From assembly GCF_001874625.1 (NCBI RefSeq), contig NZ_CP017671.1, positions 682,001-746,000 on the forward strand: a DNA stretch of 64,000 nucleotides, in the 5' to 3' direction. The translations under genes were made by a program, and so were the position numbers. The notes below the pieces were generated by a model, which was not told the origin of the DNA, did no database searches, and worked only from the letters and a program-made list of their open reading frames with translations. Numbering within the stretch: position 1 is the first letter of the stretch; each line of letters begins with the position of its first letter. Shown one piece after another: positions 21,729 through 30,347 of this stretch. The DNA is from Providencia rettgeri (lineage in GTDB: Bacteria; Pseudomonadota; Gammaproteobacteria; Enterobacterales; Enterobacteriaceae).

Positions 21729-21751
21729 GATAGTAATAATTATTATTATCA
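21729..21751 (+). promoter_or_regulatory. Candidate Fur box before the esterase gene
   Basis: GATAGTAATAATTATTATTATC is an almost perfect inverted repeat and matches 14 of 19 positions of the Fur consensus GATAATGATAATCATTATC. It ends about 22 nt before the esterase GTG start. The site is very AT-rich, so chance similarity is possible. Confidence 0.5.
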
Positions 21752-21772
21752 ATTGATTCATTGGAATGAGAT

Positions 21773-23341
21773 GTGAAATCTTTGCCACTTTTAGGGTGTA
21801 TTTTGTTTTCTTCAGCAGCCATCGCAACCTCTTCAGACTGTATTCGTTTAGCGGAGCTTTCTACTGCCGAAGGGGTGCATAACAGTAAGGGGGATAGCTG
21901 TTTATTTTTTGAAGCATCACAGCAAAATTTTATCAAGCAACGTGGAGAGGGGGTTTCCAAGGTCACATTACTAGACGCTAAGCAACAGCCCATACGTACT
22001 CTACAAGAATATGGTTCGGCGCAAGAGCCTCATTCTGCGGATTATTTAGTCCCTACAAATGGGGTTTATTATCTTTCTTTGAAAGGTGAGCCGGGGAAGC
22101 CTTGGCGTCTGCAATTTGATGTCAAACCTTATCAGCCGTTAGATATCAAAAAAGAGGGAGAGCCTGTAAGCCCTAAGTTGCAAAGCCTATTGGATGAGTA
22201 TTATAGCGATGGGGACTCAGCCGCTTTCTGGCAAGCTGTTGCGATAGAAGGAACTCCACTGATTGAGGATCTCGCTGGTTCGCAAAAGCGAGCAACTTTT
22301 TTATGGCGGGGGGCGAAATCCAATGCGTATATTTTAGGAGCGCCATCGGGGAATCATGAAAGAATGGCGCATTTGGCGGGAACTGATATTTGGTACCGCT
22401 CTTTTATTATCCCTGATAAGACATTGTCACAATATAAAATTGCCCCTGATATCCCAATGGTTCCTGAAGGTGGTTTCGCACAGCGTAAGGCAATATTAGT
22501 GACAGCACAAGCTGACCCGTATAACCCCAACGTTATTCCATCTTTAGCTGAAGATAAATACAACCGCTTCTCCTTATTGTCACTAGCGCCACAAATACGC
22601 CAATGTAATTTCCCATTAATAAAGCACTCGCAAGTTCAAGGAAGTTTGGAAACTTTTACACTTTCTAGCCGTGTTTTGAATAATGAACGAAAAATTACGG
22701 TATATCGCGCAAATATGCCGATGAAACACCCTGCGCTGTTAGTGTTGTTAGATGGTCAGATTTACCAACAAAATTATCAAATGGTGAAGTTTTTTGATAA
22801 ATGGATGAATAACGGTGATTTGCCAGCTATGGATATCGTGTTTGTCGATAGCATAAGTTCGGAACGTCGTGGGGAAGAGCTGCCTCCTAATCATGACTTC
22901 CCTCAATTGCTGGCGGATGAGTTAATGCCGTTACTGGTAAAAAAGGGAATCCAAGCGGACGCTAAACACACTATTATTGCGGGGTCTAGTTATGGAGGGC
23001 TTGGGGCAACTTGGAATGCCTTACAGCATCCGGAGGTATTCGGCAATGTGTTAAGCATGTCAGGGTCTTATTGGTGGTCACCAAAGGGGGAAGACCCTGA
23101 ATGGCTGATCCGGGAAATTGAAACCATGCCGAAGCAACCCATTCGATTTTTCCTTGAGGCGGGTTTATTTGAACAAAGAGGCAGTTGGGGCGGAATTATT
23201 CAAAATCATTATCACTTGTTTGACGTATTAAAGCATAAAGGCTACCAAGTTGATGCAATAGAATTACCCAGCGGCCATGATTACATTTCTTGGTGTGAAA
23301 CACTGTATGAGGGCACAAAGAAACTCTCATCACAGTGGTAA
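21773..23341 (+). CDS. Exported enterochelin esterase-like protein (Fes family)
   Basis: A 522-residue protein with an N-terminal signal-like stretch (residues 1-18, MKSLPLLGCILFSSAAIA). It continues into an N-terminal Fes-type domain (about 150-280) and a C-terminal alpha/beta-hydrolase/esterase-D domain. The nucleophile elbow GSSYGG has Ser406, the catalytic His is H502 in SGHDYISW, and MSGSYWWSP matches the Fes motif QSGSYWW. E. coli Fes is cytoplasmic and about 400 aa. Here a full two-domain Fes-like protein appears to be exported, as IroE is for salmochelin. A candidate Fur box lies just upstream. The start is GTG with GGAATGAG upstream. The substrate (catecholate siderophore or another ester) is inferred. 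Confidence 0.78.
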   Translation: MKSLPLLGCILFSSAAIATSSDCIRLAELSTAEGVHNSKGDSCLFFEASQQNFIKQRGEGVSKVTLLDAKQQPIRTLQEYGSAQEPHSADYLVPTNGVYYLSLKGEPGKPWRLQFDVKPYQPLDIKKEGEPVSPKLQSLLDEYYSDGDSAAFWQAVAIEGTPLIEDLAGSQKRATFLWRGAKSNAYILGAPSGNHERMAHLAGTDIWYRSFIIPDKTLSQYKIAPDIPMVPEGGFAQRKAILVTAQADPYNPNVIPSLAEDKYNRFSLLSLAPQIRQCNFPLIKHSQVQGSLETFTLSSRVLNNERKITVYRANMPMKHPALLVLLDGQIYQQNYQMVKFFDKWMNNGDLPAMDIVFVDSISSERRGEELPPNHDFPQLLADELMPLLVKKGIQADAKHTIIAGSSYGGLGATWNALQHPEVFGNVLSMSGSYWWSPKGEDPEWLIREIETMPKQPIRFFLEAGLFEQRGSWGGIIQNHYHLFDVLKHKGYQVDAIELPSGHDYISWCETLYEGTKKLSSQW

Positions 23342-23362
23342 GCAATAACCGGATTAGTGCTT

Positions 23363-23396
23363 AAAGCAGCTTGTAATGAGCTGCTTTTTCATTTTT
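23363..23396 (+). terminator. Terminator after the esterase gene
   Basis: AAAGCAGCT (23363-23371), a 7-nt loop and AGCTGCTTT (23379-23387) are followed by a T-rich tail. Confidence 0.88.
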
Positions 23397-23425
23397 ATGA
23401 CAACCGTATTCATTTCGCCATAAAA

Positions 23426-23447
23426 GCGTCATTCAACTGTCATCTAG
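23426..23447 (+). promoter_or_regulatory. Pho box upstream of phoA
   Basis: GCGTCAT (23426-23432) and CTGTCAT (23437-23443) are direct 7-mers 11 bp apart, the PhoB arrangement (consensus CTGTCAT-N4-CTGTCAT). A possible -10, TATCAT, is at 23463-23468. It lies about 75 bp before the phoA start. Confidence 0.85.
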
Positions 23448-23520
23448 CTCCTTTAGCATGCCTATCATTATTTAAAACATACTTATTCATTTTTCATTAT
23501 TGATCGGCAAGGAAACTGTT

Positions 23521-24960
23521 ATGACTGGTAATTTTATGAAGTCTTTTTTAGCTGTCACAGTAAGTACATTGATTTTAGGAAGTACAATCCCTGCTTATGC
23601 CGCAGATAAAAATGATGCGGTTTCAGAAAACCGTGCGGCCCAAGGCGATATCACTAAATTTGGCGGAGCACGTCGTTTAGCGACTGAACAAACTGACATC
23701 ATGAAAGCGGCGCTTCACAATGGTCAAGCCAAAAATGTGATTTTATTTATCGGTGATGGTATGGGGGATTCTGAAATTACCGTCGCACGTAACTATGCAG
23801 AAGGTGCAGCTGGCTTTTTTAAAGGCATCGATGCCTTACCTATCACAGGGCAATATACTCACTATGCATTAGATAAAAAAACGCAGAAACCTGATTATGT
23901 GACTGACTCGGCGGCTTCCGCAACTGCATGGTCATCGGGTGTGAAAACATATAATGGTGCATTGGGAATCGATGTATTTGGTAATGACCACGAAACGTTA
24001 ATTGAAATTGCGAAACGTAATGGAAAAGCTACGGGCAACGTGACAACCTCTGAAATTCAGGATGCAACTCCAGCCGCGCAGTTCGCCCATGTCAGTGCAC
24101 GTAAATGTTATGGACCTGAAGAAACATCAGAAAAATGTGCGGCTAATGCCTTAGAAAATGGCGGGCGTGGCTCGATTTCAGAGCAGTTATTGATCACTCG
24201 CGCAGATGTGACCCTTGGCGGTGGTGCGAAGAGCTTCAAACAAGAAGCAAAAGCTGGGGACTATAAAGGTAAAACGTTAGAACAACAGGCTATTGAACGT
24301 GGTTACAACATTGTGCGTGATGCAAATGCGTTGAACAACGTCACTGTTGCGAATCAAGATAAACCTGTTTTAGGTTTATTCCATGATGGCAATATGGCAG
24401 TCGCGTGGGAAGGGCCTAAAGCCGTTCATTATGGCAACATCAATAATGCACCACTTGAATGCAAACCTAATTCTAAATTAGATCCAAATGCGCCAACGTT
24501 AGCGCAAATGACTAAAAAAGCGATTGATTTATTAGAAGTCAACCCGAATGGTTTCTTCTTGCAAGTTGAGAGCGCATCCATCGATAAACAAGATCACAAA
24601 GCAAATCCGTGTGGCCAAATTGGTGAGACCGTGGCTCTCGATGAAGCCGTTCAAGTTGGTTTAGATTTTGCTAAACAACATGGTGATACTTTGGTTATCG
24701 TGACTGCGGATCACTCACATTCGAGCCAAATCATACCGGAAGGCACTAAATCAACAGGGCTAACTCAAGCGTTGATTACTAAAGATGGCTCTGTGATGGT
24801 GGTTAACTACGGGAACTCTGAAGAAGATGACTCACAGGAGCACACTGGCGCTCAGTTACGTGTAGCTGCCTATGGCCCACATGCGGCAAACGTAATGGGT
24901 CTGACTGACCAAACCGATTTGTTCTTTACCATGCGTGATGCAATGGGATTGAAGCAATAA
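23521..24960 (+). CDS. phoA: Alkaline phosphatase PhoA
   Basis: A 479-residue periplasmic phosphomonoesterase that releases phosphate under starvation. The signal peptide ends at about AYA-ADK (residue 28). The metal site has [10 protein letters not shown], the nucleophile Ser130 is in [13 protein letters not shown], and further metal ligands are in [23 protein letters not shown] and [12 protein letters not shown]. Length and motifs match E. coli PhoA (471 aa). The ATG at 23521 has SD AAGGAA about 9 nt upstream; a TTG at 23500 is rejected. A Pho box upstream and a strong terminator downstream make it a single-gene PhoB regulon unit. Confidence 0.96.
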   Translation: MTGNFMKSFLAVTVSTLILGSTIPAYAADKNDAVSENRAAQGDITKFGGARRLATEQTDIMKAALHNGQAKNVILFIGDGMGDSEITVARNYAEGAAGFFKGIDALPITGQYTHYALDKKTQKPDYVTDSAASATAWSSGVKTYNGALGIDVFGNDHETLIEIAKRNGKATGNVTTSEIQDATPAAQFAHVSARKCYGPEETSEKCAANALENGGRGSISEQLLITRADVTLGGGAKSFKQEAKAGDYKGKTLEQQAIERGYNIVRDANALNNVTVANQDKPVLGLFHDGNMAVAWEGPKAVHYGNINNAPLECKPNSKLDPNAPTLAQMTKKAIDLLEVNPNGFFLQVESASIDKQDHKANPCGQIGETVALDEAVQVGLDFAKQHGDTLVIVTADHSHSSQIIPEGTKSTGLTQALITKDGSVMVVNYGNSEEDDSQEHTGAQLRVAAYGPHAANVMGLTDQTDLFFTMRDAMGLKQ

Positions 24961-24976
24961 ACCAACCCTGTAATAT

Positions 24977-25013
24977 AAATTCTCCGCGACAGGATGTTGC
25001 GGAGAATTTTTTT
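24977..25013 (+). terminator. phoA terminator
   Basis: AAATTCTCCGC (24977-24987) pairs with GCGGAGAATTT (24999-25009), followed by TTTT. It starts 17 nt past the phoA stop. Confidence 0.92.
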
Positions 25014-25166
25014 AACGGCCTTCTTTCCTCTCCCCTTTATTCAACCATTCCTTAATAGCTTTATGAAATATTTGAACTTATTTATTTATTGGTTATCTTG
25101 ATTTATTATTTTTTAATAATCAAAACGAGAGCTTATTTATAAGCGCAGCATGATGAGAACCAATTT

Positions 25167-25697
25167 ATGAGAGAAGTACGGAAACTACAGCGAGATGAAA
25201 TTCCAGCGGTTTGGTCTATTGATCGCACCGAATTAATTGAGCACCTATATTTACATCAAGATGGGAAATTGGTGCTATCAAAGCAGCGCTTTGATATGAA
25301 AGGTTGGCCTGAAGGTGAACCTGAAGCTTACACTCCACATTTGTTGGAAAGTTATGACCAAGGGGCCATTTTTATAGGGGTGTTTGAACAAGGGAAACTG
25401 ATTGCAGCTGCGAGTTTAGACAATACATGGCGTGGTGAGCAAAAAAATTTGCTGCAGTTGTCTTTTTTACATGTTAGTCACCCACATCGTGGTGAAGGTT
25501 TGGCTGGGCTGCTATTTCAGCAGTGTGTTGACCTAGCCATTCAAAAAAACGCTAAAGGGCTGTATATATCGGCGACACCATCAGAAAATACAGTACATTT
25601 CTACCAATATCTTGGCTGTACTTTGATTGAAAAACCTGACCCAGAATTATTTGCTTTAGAGCCGGAAGATATTCACTTTGTATATTGGTTTGATTAG
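25167..25697 (+). CDS. GNAT-family N-acetyltransferase
   Basis: A 176-residue acetyl-CoA-dependent transferase. The CoA-binding motif A is LSFLHVSHPHRGEGLAGLLFQQC (Q/R-x-x-G-x-G/A variant RGEGLAG). The C-terminal strand has SENTVHFYQYLGC, where GNAT enzymes usually place the Tyr near the thiol. The acceptor is unknown. It is monocistronic, between phoA and the Fur-box gene. Confidence 0.85.
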   Translation: MREVRKLQRDEIPAVWSIDRTELIEHLYLHQDGKLVLSKQRFDMKGWPEGEPEAYTPHLLESYDQGAIFIGVFEQGKLIAAASLDNTWRGEQKNLLQLSFLHVSHPHRGEGLAGLLFQQCVDLAIQKNAKGLYISATPSENTVHFYQYLGCTLIEKPDPELFALEPEDIHFVYWFD

Positions 25698-25783
25698 AGT
25701 GTTTTGTTAATGAATATGTTTGTTGGCTATTGATTTTGTCGTCAAATTGAACAATAAATATTGAAATTCACACAAAATCAGAT

Positions 25784-25808
25784 ATGATTGATAATCATTA
25801 TCATTTGA
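25784..25808 (+). promoter_or_regulatory. Fur box upstream of the small membrane protein gene
   Basis: The 13-mer GATAATCATTATC (25790-25802) is identical to the right-hand 13 bases of the 19-bp Fur consensus, and further hexamer-like text (ATTTGA) extends to 25808. It lies 16 nt before the ATG at 25825, where binding would block transcription or translation initiation. Confidence 0.75.
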
Positions 25809-25824
25809 GATTGTTGAGGTCATT

Positions 25825-26079
25825 ATGCCAACTAGCATATCAAAAACAACTGGCTTACGGCGCATAGGGGCTGGTTTATGGGGTGTTTTCGCCGTGATAT
25901 TGCTGAGCATTACCTATGTACTCAGCAATATGGGGTTAGATAACCTCAAAATCACCATGATCATTATGATGATCGCGACTGCAGGTATGTTGTTTAACCG
26001 TGGTTCTCGGCGTTTATTGATTATCCCAGCCGTTGTTTCACTCGTGTGTTTTCTGGCTGCATTTGTATTACAAAGGTAG
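25825..26079 (+). CDS. Small membrane protein, DUF1435-like, probably Fur-regulated
   Basis: An 84-residue protein with two or three hydrophobic segments (about 13-35, 40-57, 62-82) and basic connecting residues. It resembles the DUF1435 proteins encoded beside rsmC in other Enterobacterales. Its role is unknown. A strong Fur-box-like sequence overlaps its presumed promoter, so expression in iron limitation is inferred. E. coli carries the iron-related gene fhuF next to rsmC, and the iron theme at this position may be conserved. Confidence 0.72.
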   Translation: MPTSISKTTGLRRIGAGLWGVFAVILLSITYVLSNMGLDNLKITMIIMMIATAGMLFNRGSRRLLIIPAVVSLVCFLAAFVLQR

Positions 26080-26191
26080 TATTTGGTTAAATAATGAGTG
26101 AATGCATTAGGAAAAATAATAGAGGGAAAGTGAGCGCACGGTAGAAAGTGCTTTCAAGTCAATTTGAAGTGAAAAACACTGACTGCATCAG

Positions 26192-26278
26192 TGGTGTGAA
26201 AGGGGGGATTTGCCCCCCATACGTCTATAGAATACTAACACCTGAAGCTAGCGCGTCTAGCAATTCCGTCACCCTCGC
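26192..26278 (-). pseudogene. Decayed tRNA-Leu(CAG)
   Basis: Read on the minus strand, 87 nt align without gaps to E. coli tRNA-Leu(CAG) (leuT/leuV type). D-arm and anticodon region GACGCGCTAGCTTCAGGTGT are identical, the CAG anticodon is intact, and a genomic CCA end is kept (26192-26194). The T-loop TTCAAGT has become GGCAAAT, one of the two D-loop GG is changed (GGTAGAC to GCTAGAC), the T-stem has a mismatch, and the acceptor stem has a C-A mismatch. Loss of the T54-T55-C56 core makes it very likely non-functional. No other tRNA is adjacent. It lies between the small membrane protein and rsmC. Confidence 0.85.
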
Positions 26279-26416
26279 AACTCACTAAGCTTGTCTGGTT
26301 ACACTAATTCGGTGTAGCTTTTGGTCGCCGTTTTTTGGTAAAAAATAGCCAGTCAATAATGACTGACCACTTCTAGTTTGGGTGAATTTATCGGCGTGTT
26401 AATTTCACTGATACAG

Positions 26417-27430
26417 TTAGCGCTTAATCGCTTGATAAACTTTAAATTTCCCTGTTTTAGCTAGCACCTCATGGCTACCGAATGCTTTATCCAGTAAATC
26501 AGGGTAAGGTAAAAAAGCATTGGCGACTATGCGCAAGCGCCCGCCCTTTTTCAGGAATTTAGGTGCTTGGTAAATCATATTTTCAACTGCACGGTAGCTA
26601 GTATTTAGCCCATCATGGAAAGGTGGATTAGAAATAATCCAGTCAAACTTATCATGAATATCTGAATAAGCGTCACTTGCAACCACTTTGCCTGTTAGCT
26701 GATTAGCTTCAAGTGTAGAAGCTGCGGAATCTAATGCAGAGGCACTGACATCACTTAATGTAAGTTTTATTTCTGGGTTTTGGGAACCAATAACGGCCGC
26801 CAATACGCCATTACCGCAAGCTAAGTCTAATAGGTCACCGCTCATAGGCTCTGTAAGTGTAGATAATAATAAATCACTACCGATATCGAGTTCCATATGG
26901 CTAAATACGCCTGGTAATGCATTAATTCTAACATTATCAATTTGATAATGACGCCACCAGCGAGAAATATCAAACTGGGTCGGTTGCTCTAGTTCGCCAT
27001 AATACAAACCACAGCGGCGTGCAGAGTCAATTTTTTGCAAGCTAGCGATGCCTTCCATTATAGACTCGGCACTTTTTACCCCGCTACGGTTCTCCCCTAC
27101 GATAAATATTTGGCTACCAGTAGCGAGGTGGGTACAAAGATCATCAAGCTGAAAACAAGCTTCTTGCTTGTTTTTTTGCCAAAAATAGATGAGTGTATTA
27201 CAGGGCTGAATAAATTCAGCTGGGGTTGTCGCAGAGTATAACGCCATTTCCCCCATTAACGGTTGTAAACGTTGCCAGTGGTGATACTGGTTCGTAATGA
27301 CACGAACGCTTGCTGCTTCTATGGTTGCTGCAAGTTCATCCTGAATGTCACCGGCCAAAATGACATGACGATCTGTAAAGTGTTCGAGATGGCGCTGTAT
27401 AACTTCGCTGGCAGGTGTCAGTAATGACAT
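26417..27430 (-). CDS. rsmC: 16S rRNA m2G1207 methyltransferase RsmC
   Basis: A 337-residue SAM-dependent methyltransferase acting on G1207 of 16S rRNA in the 30S subunit. The N-terminal half is a degenerate methyltransferase-like domain. The C-terminal half carries the SAM motif DLACGNGVLAAVIG and the catalytic NPPF in WIISNPPFHDGL. Length and order next to holD and rimI match E. coli. It is divergent from holD. Confidence 0.95.
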   Translation of the reverse strand: MSLLTPASEVIQRHLEHFTDRHVILAGDIQDELAATIEAASVRVITNQYHHWQRLQPLMGEMALYSATTPAEFIQPCNTLIYFWQKNKQEACFQLDDLCTHLATGSQIFIVGENRSGVKSAESIMEGIASLQKIDSARRCGLYYGELEQPTQFDISRWWRHYQIDNVRINALPGVFSHMELDIGSDLLLSTLTEPMSGDLLDLACGNGVLAAVIGSQNPEIKLTLSDVSASALDSAASTLEANQLTGKVVASDAYSDIHDKFDWIISNPPFHDGLNTSYRAVENMIYQAPKFLKKGGRLRIVANAFLPYPDLLDKAFGSHEVLAKTGKFKVYQAIKR

Positions 27431-27562
27431 ATTCTGTCAATCTCCTAAAATAATAGATAACCGATAACACATTACCAGAAATGGGAGAAATAGCATTGCT
27501 CTGTTGGCGCTATTAATCCCCTTTGATAAGATGTGGTTGTACAATTGCGACTGGAAAAATAA

Positions 27563-27973
27563 ATGACACGACGTGACAGGCTTTTAGAACAAATGGGGAT
27601 CACTCAATGGATGGTGAGAAATCCAGCTGTGTTACGTGGTGAACGTGGTGTAAGGATCCCAGCGTCGACTAAGCTTATTATTATTACTGATGAGAACCTC
27701 GATTTAAATAGCCAACTGCTAAAAGATATTTTTCTATCAATGAATATTGTCTCTGATGATGTTGTTTGTGTTAATTCAGAGCAGTTAGGTTTACTCCCAA
27801 CACCAATAATAACGCCTTGTTGGGTATTAGGTGGCGAAACCCACCCCGAAGGTTCAAAAATCACGTTTATTTCACCTGTTTTGTCTGAGCTGATGTCAAG
27901 TCACAGCGCTAAACAGGCACTATGGAAACAAATTTATCAATATGATGAAAATATCAACACTAAAGCAATCTGA
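27563..27973 (+). CDS. holD: DNA polymerase III psi subunit
   Basis: A 136-residue psi subunit that links the clamp loader, via chi, to SSB. It has the family N-terminus RRDRLLEQMGITQWMVRNP and the core LLPTPIITPCWVLG, matching E. coli HolD in size (137 aa). Its 3' end overlaps rimI by 32 nt, the same overlap arrangement as in E. coli, so the two are co-translated. Confidence 0.93.
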   Translation: MTRRDRLLEQMGITQWMVRNPAVLRGERGVRIPASTKLIIITDENLDLNSQLLKDIFLSMNIVSDDVVCVNSEQLGLLPTPIITPCWVLGGETHPEGSKITFISPVLSELMSSHSAKQALWKQIYQYDENINTKAI

Positions 27974-28394
27974 TCTCGCAACTGCTTTCTTAATTGAGAA
28001 GTTAAGTCATGACTTCCCATGGACTGAGCGTGTTTTTTATGGGAATCAAGGGGAAAAGTATCATAACATTAAGATTTCTATTAATAATCAAGTTGTTGGG
28101 TATGCAATAACTCAGTGTGTGTTGGATGAAGCCACTTTATTCAATATTGCTGTCCATCCTGACTATCAAGGGCAGGGGTATGGTCGTTTATTACTCGAGC
28201 AACTGATCAGTGATTTAGTTAAAAAAGGTATCTTAACCTTGTGGCTAGAGGTTAGGGAATCGAATGCATCAGCATTACATCTGTATGATAAGCTTGGCTT
28301 TCATCAAGTAACAGTACGGAAAGATTATTACCCGGCGAAAAAAGGCCGAGAGGATGCACTTGTCCTCGCTCTAACATTATTGAATGACGAATAA
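27942..28394 (+). CDS. rimI: Ribosomal protein S18 N-alanine acetyltransferase
   Basis: A 150-residue GNAT enzyme that acetylates the N-terminal Ala of ribosomal protein S18. Motif A is IAVHPDYQGQGYGRLLLEQL, with the conserved Q-x-x-G-x-G, and LEVRESNASALHLYDKLGF follows with the catalytic Glu and Tyr. It starts inside holD; the ATG at 27942 and the adjacent ATG at 27945 are both possible. In E. coli yjjG and prfC follow; here the carnitine island intervenes. Confidence 0.94.
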   Translation: MMKISTLKQSDLATAFLIEKLSHDFPWTERVFYGNQGEKYHNIKISINNQVVGYAITQCVLDEATLFNIAVHPDYQGQGYGRLLLEQLISDLVKKGILTLWLEVRESNASALHLYDKLGFHQVTVRKDYYPAKKGREDALVLALTLLNDE

Positions 28395-28423
28395 ATACGG
28401 TTATCATTTTAAATGTGGAATTA

Positions 28424-28456
28424 AAAACCCCAGCACGAGACTCGTGCTGGGGTTTT
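28424..28456. terminator. Bidirectional terminator between rimI and the BCCT transporter gene
   Basis: AAAACCCCAGCACGAG (28424-28439) and CTCGTGCTGGGGTTTT (28441-28456) form a perfect 16-bp dyad with a one-base centre between convergent genes. Confidence 0.93.
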
Positions 28457-28469
28457 GTCATTTAGGTTC

Positions 28470-30029
28470 TTATTTTTCTGTTTCCGAAAGAATGGTTTTA
28501 TTCATCAGCTTAATATCTTCTTTCTGTTGTATTTTTGCTGCTGCTTGTGCATTCACTTCTTCGTTCAGGCCTTTATAGGTGGAATAACACATGATTAGCA
28601 TCATGATAGATAATGGAACGGCCATCGCAACAAGGGCTGATTGTAAGCCGGATAACCCCCCAGTCATGATGAGTACTATTGCAATCGCTGCAATGATCAC
28701 ACCCCAAATTGTTTTCGTCACATGAGATGGGTTTGGGTTCCCATTTTCACTTACCATACCGAGTACGAAAACCGCTGAGTTTGCTGAGGTAACAAAGAAA
28801 ATCAACACCAGAACAATAGCTATCATACTAATAAAGGTTGAGGCTGGAAAATAATCTAAAAATTTAAATAACGCAGAAGTAACATCGGTTTTTACTGCGT
28901 CAGCCAGTGCTGTTTGTCCTAGGTTTTGAATAAGATGGATTGCAGACCCACCCATCACGGCGAACCAAGCGAATGCACTTAATACAGGAATGAATACGGC
29001 ACCAATCATAAATTCTTTAATCGTTCTGCCTTTTGAGATACGCGCTACAAAGCTACCGACTAATGGTGCCCATGCAATCCACCAACCGAAGTAAAAGAGT
29101 GTCCAGTTCGCAATCCAAGTTCCATCGTTGTACGGCTCGGTGCGAAAAGACATACTGACAAAGTTTTGTACGTAATCACCAATGCCTTGGAATAACACTT
29201 TTAAAATCGTTTGTGTTGGACCAGAGATAAAGATAAATGCCATCAACCCTATAGCAAGTACGATATTTAGGTTGGATAGATGCTTAATTGCCCCCTGCAG
29301 CCCTGAAATAGTGGAAGCGATATATACGACGGTGATAATGGCAATTAAACCAATTTGTACATAAATACTAATTGGTAACCCCCACAAATAGTTCATTCCA
29401 CTGTTAACTTGTAGTGTACCAAAACCGAGTGATGTTGCGATACCGATAACGATGGAAAGCATCACTAACACGTTGATCCATTTACCAATCGAGCCGTAAA
29501 TACGATCACCAAGTAATGGGTAAAATACTGAGCTCATTGATGCAGGGAGTTTCTTTCTAAATTGAAAGTAACCTAATGCAACGCCGACGAGTGCATAACA
29601 AGCCCAAGCTGATACCCCCCAGTGTAGGTAGACATATTGCATCGCCGCTTTGGCTGATTGCTCTGTAGAGCCTTGGCCAATTGGTGGACTAATATAATAG
29701 GAGACGGGTTCCGCTACCCCCCAAAACATTAAGCTAATGCCAATTGATGCGCTAAATAGCATCGCAATCCAAGTGACGGTGCTGTATTCCGGCTTGTCAT
29801 CATCATCGCCTAGACGAATGTGCCCAAATTTAGAAAAACCAAGGAACATACAAAAGGCAAAAAAGATAAAAACGGAACCTAAGATAAACCAACCTAGGTT
29901 GTTGTAGATAAAACTTAAAGCTGAGTGTGAAAATGCTTCCAGTTTGTCAGGGATAAAGGCGCCAAAACTAATTAGCGCCAAACTAAAGGCTAACGACACG
30001 TAAAATATAGACTTCTTATGATTCATCAT
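28470..30029 (-). CDS. BCCT-family betaine/carnitine/choline transporter
   Basis: A protein of about 519 residues with 12 predicted membrane segments. The BCCT signature is visible as WTLFYFGWWIAWAPLVGSFVARISKGRTIKEF, split here as the aromatic GWWIAWAP box plus the following loop. MFWGVAEPVSYY matches the family's first aromatic segment. The start is set at 30029, preceded by GGAGAAGAGG; longer forms to 30050 lack an SD. The divergent neighbour is the Rieske oxygenase, so carnitine or a similar trimethylammonium compound is the likely substrate. The usual choice between proton and sodium coupling cannot be made by eye. Confidence 0.9.
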   Translation of the reverse strand: MMNHKKSIFYVSLAFSLALISFGAFIPDKLEAFSHSALSFIYNNLGWFILGSVFIFFAFCMFLGFSKFGHIRLGDDDDKPEYSTVTWIAMLFSASIGISLMFWGVAEPVSYYISPPIGQGSTEQSAKAAMQYVYLHWGVSAWACYALVGVALGYFQFRKKLPASMSSVFYPLLGDRIYGSIGKWINVLVMLSIVIGIATSLGFGTLQVNSGMNYLWGLPISIYVQIGLIAIITVVYIASTISGLQGAIKHLSNLNIVLAIGLMAFIFISGPTQTILKVLFQGIGDYVQNFVSMSFRTEPYNDGTWIANWTLFYFGWWIAWAPLVGSFVARISKGRTIKEFMIGAVFIPVLSAFAWFAVMGGSAIHLIQNLGQTALADAVKTDVTSALFKFLDYFPASTFISMIAIVLVLIFFVTSANSAVFVLGMVSENGNPNPSHVTKTIWGVIIAAIAIVLIMTGGLSGLQSALVAMAVPLSIMMLIMCYSTYKGLNEEVNAQAAAKIQQKEDIKLMNKTILSETEK

Positions 30030-30347
30030 ACCTCTTCTCCGGTTGCTCACTTATTTTTTTTGTATGAGAGTTGGCTTGCAGGGAATTCCTATTGTGTTTG
30101 TAAGGTTGTTTTTCGTTAATAGCTACTGTTGGTTTACAGAGAATAGCCATGCAAAGATTGCGCAGTCAACAAATAATTAACTTGTCATTAACAGAATCGG
30201 TAAATATATATCGCATATTATATTGTTTTTATTGATGAAATAATGAATGAATAAATTTTAGTCAATATTTTGTTTGATCATTATTGAGATCTGGATTAAC
30301 ATTCATAAAAAATATGTTAACTATAAGTTTACAAAGTGAGGGCAATT
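30030..30347. other. Divergent control region of the carnitine island
   Basis: 318 bases between the BCCT gene (minus) and cntA (plus). An inverted repeat, TTAACAT (30296-30302) and ATGTTAA (30314-30320), with an 11-bp spacer, lies 28-50 nt before the cntA start and is a candidate operator for the island's LysR- or XRE-type regulator. No other motif was resolved. Confidence 0.5.

Noticed and set aside
26192-26278. Functional tRNA gene
   Set aside because: The T-loop, D-loop and acceptor stem carry changes at positions required for tRNA structure.
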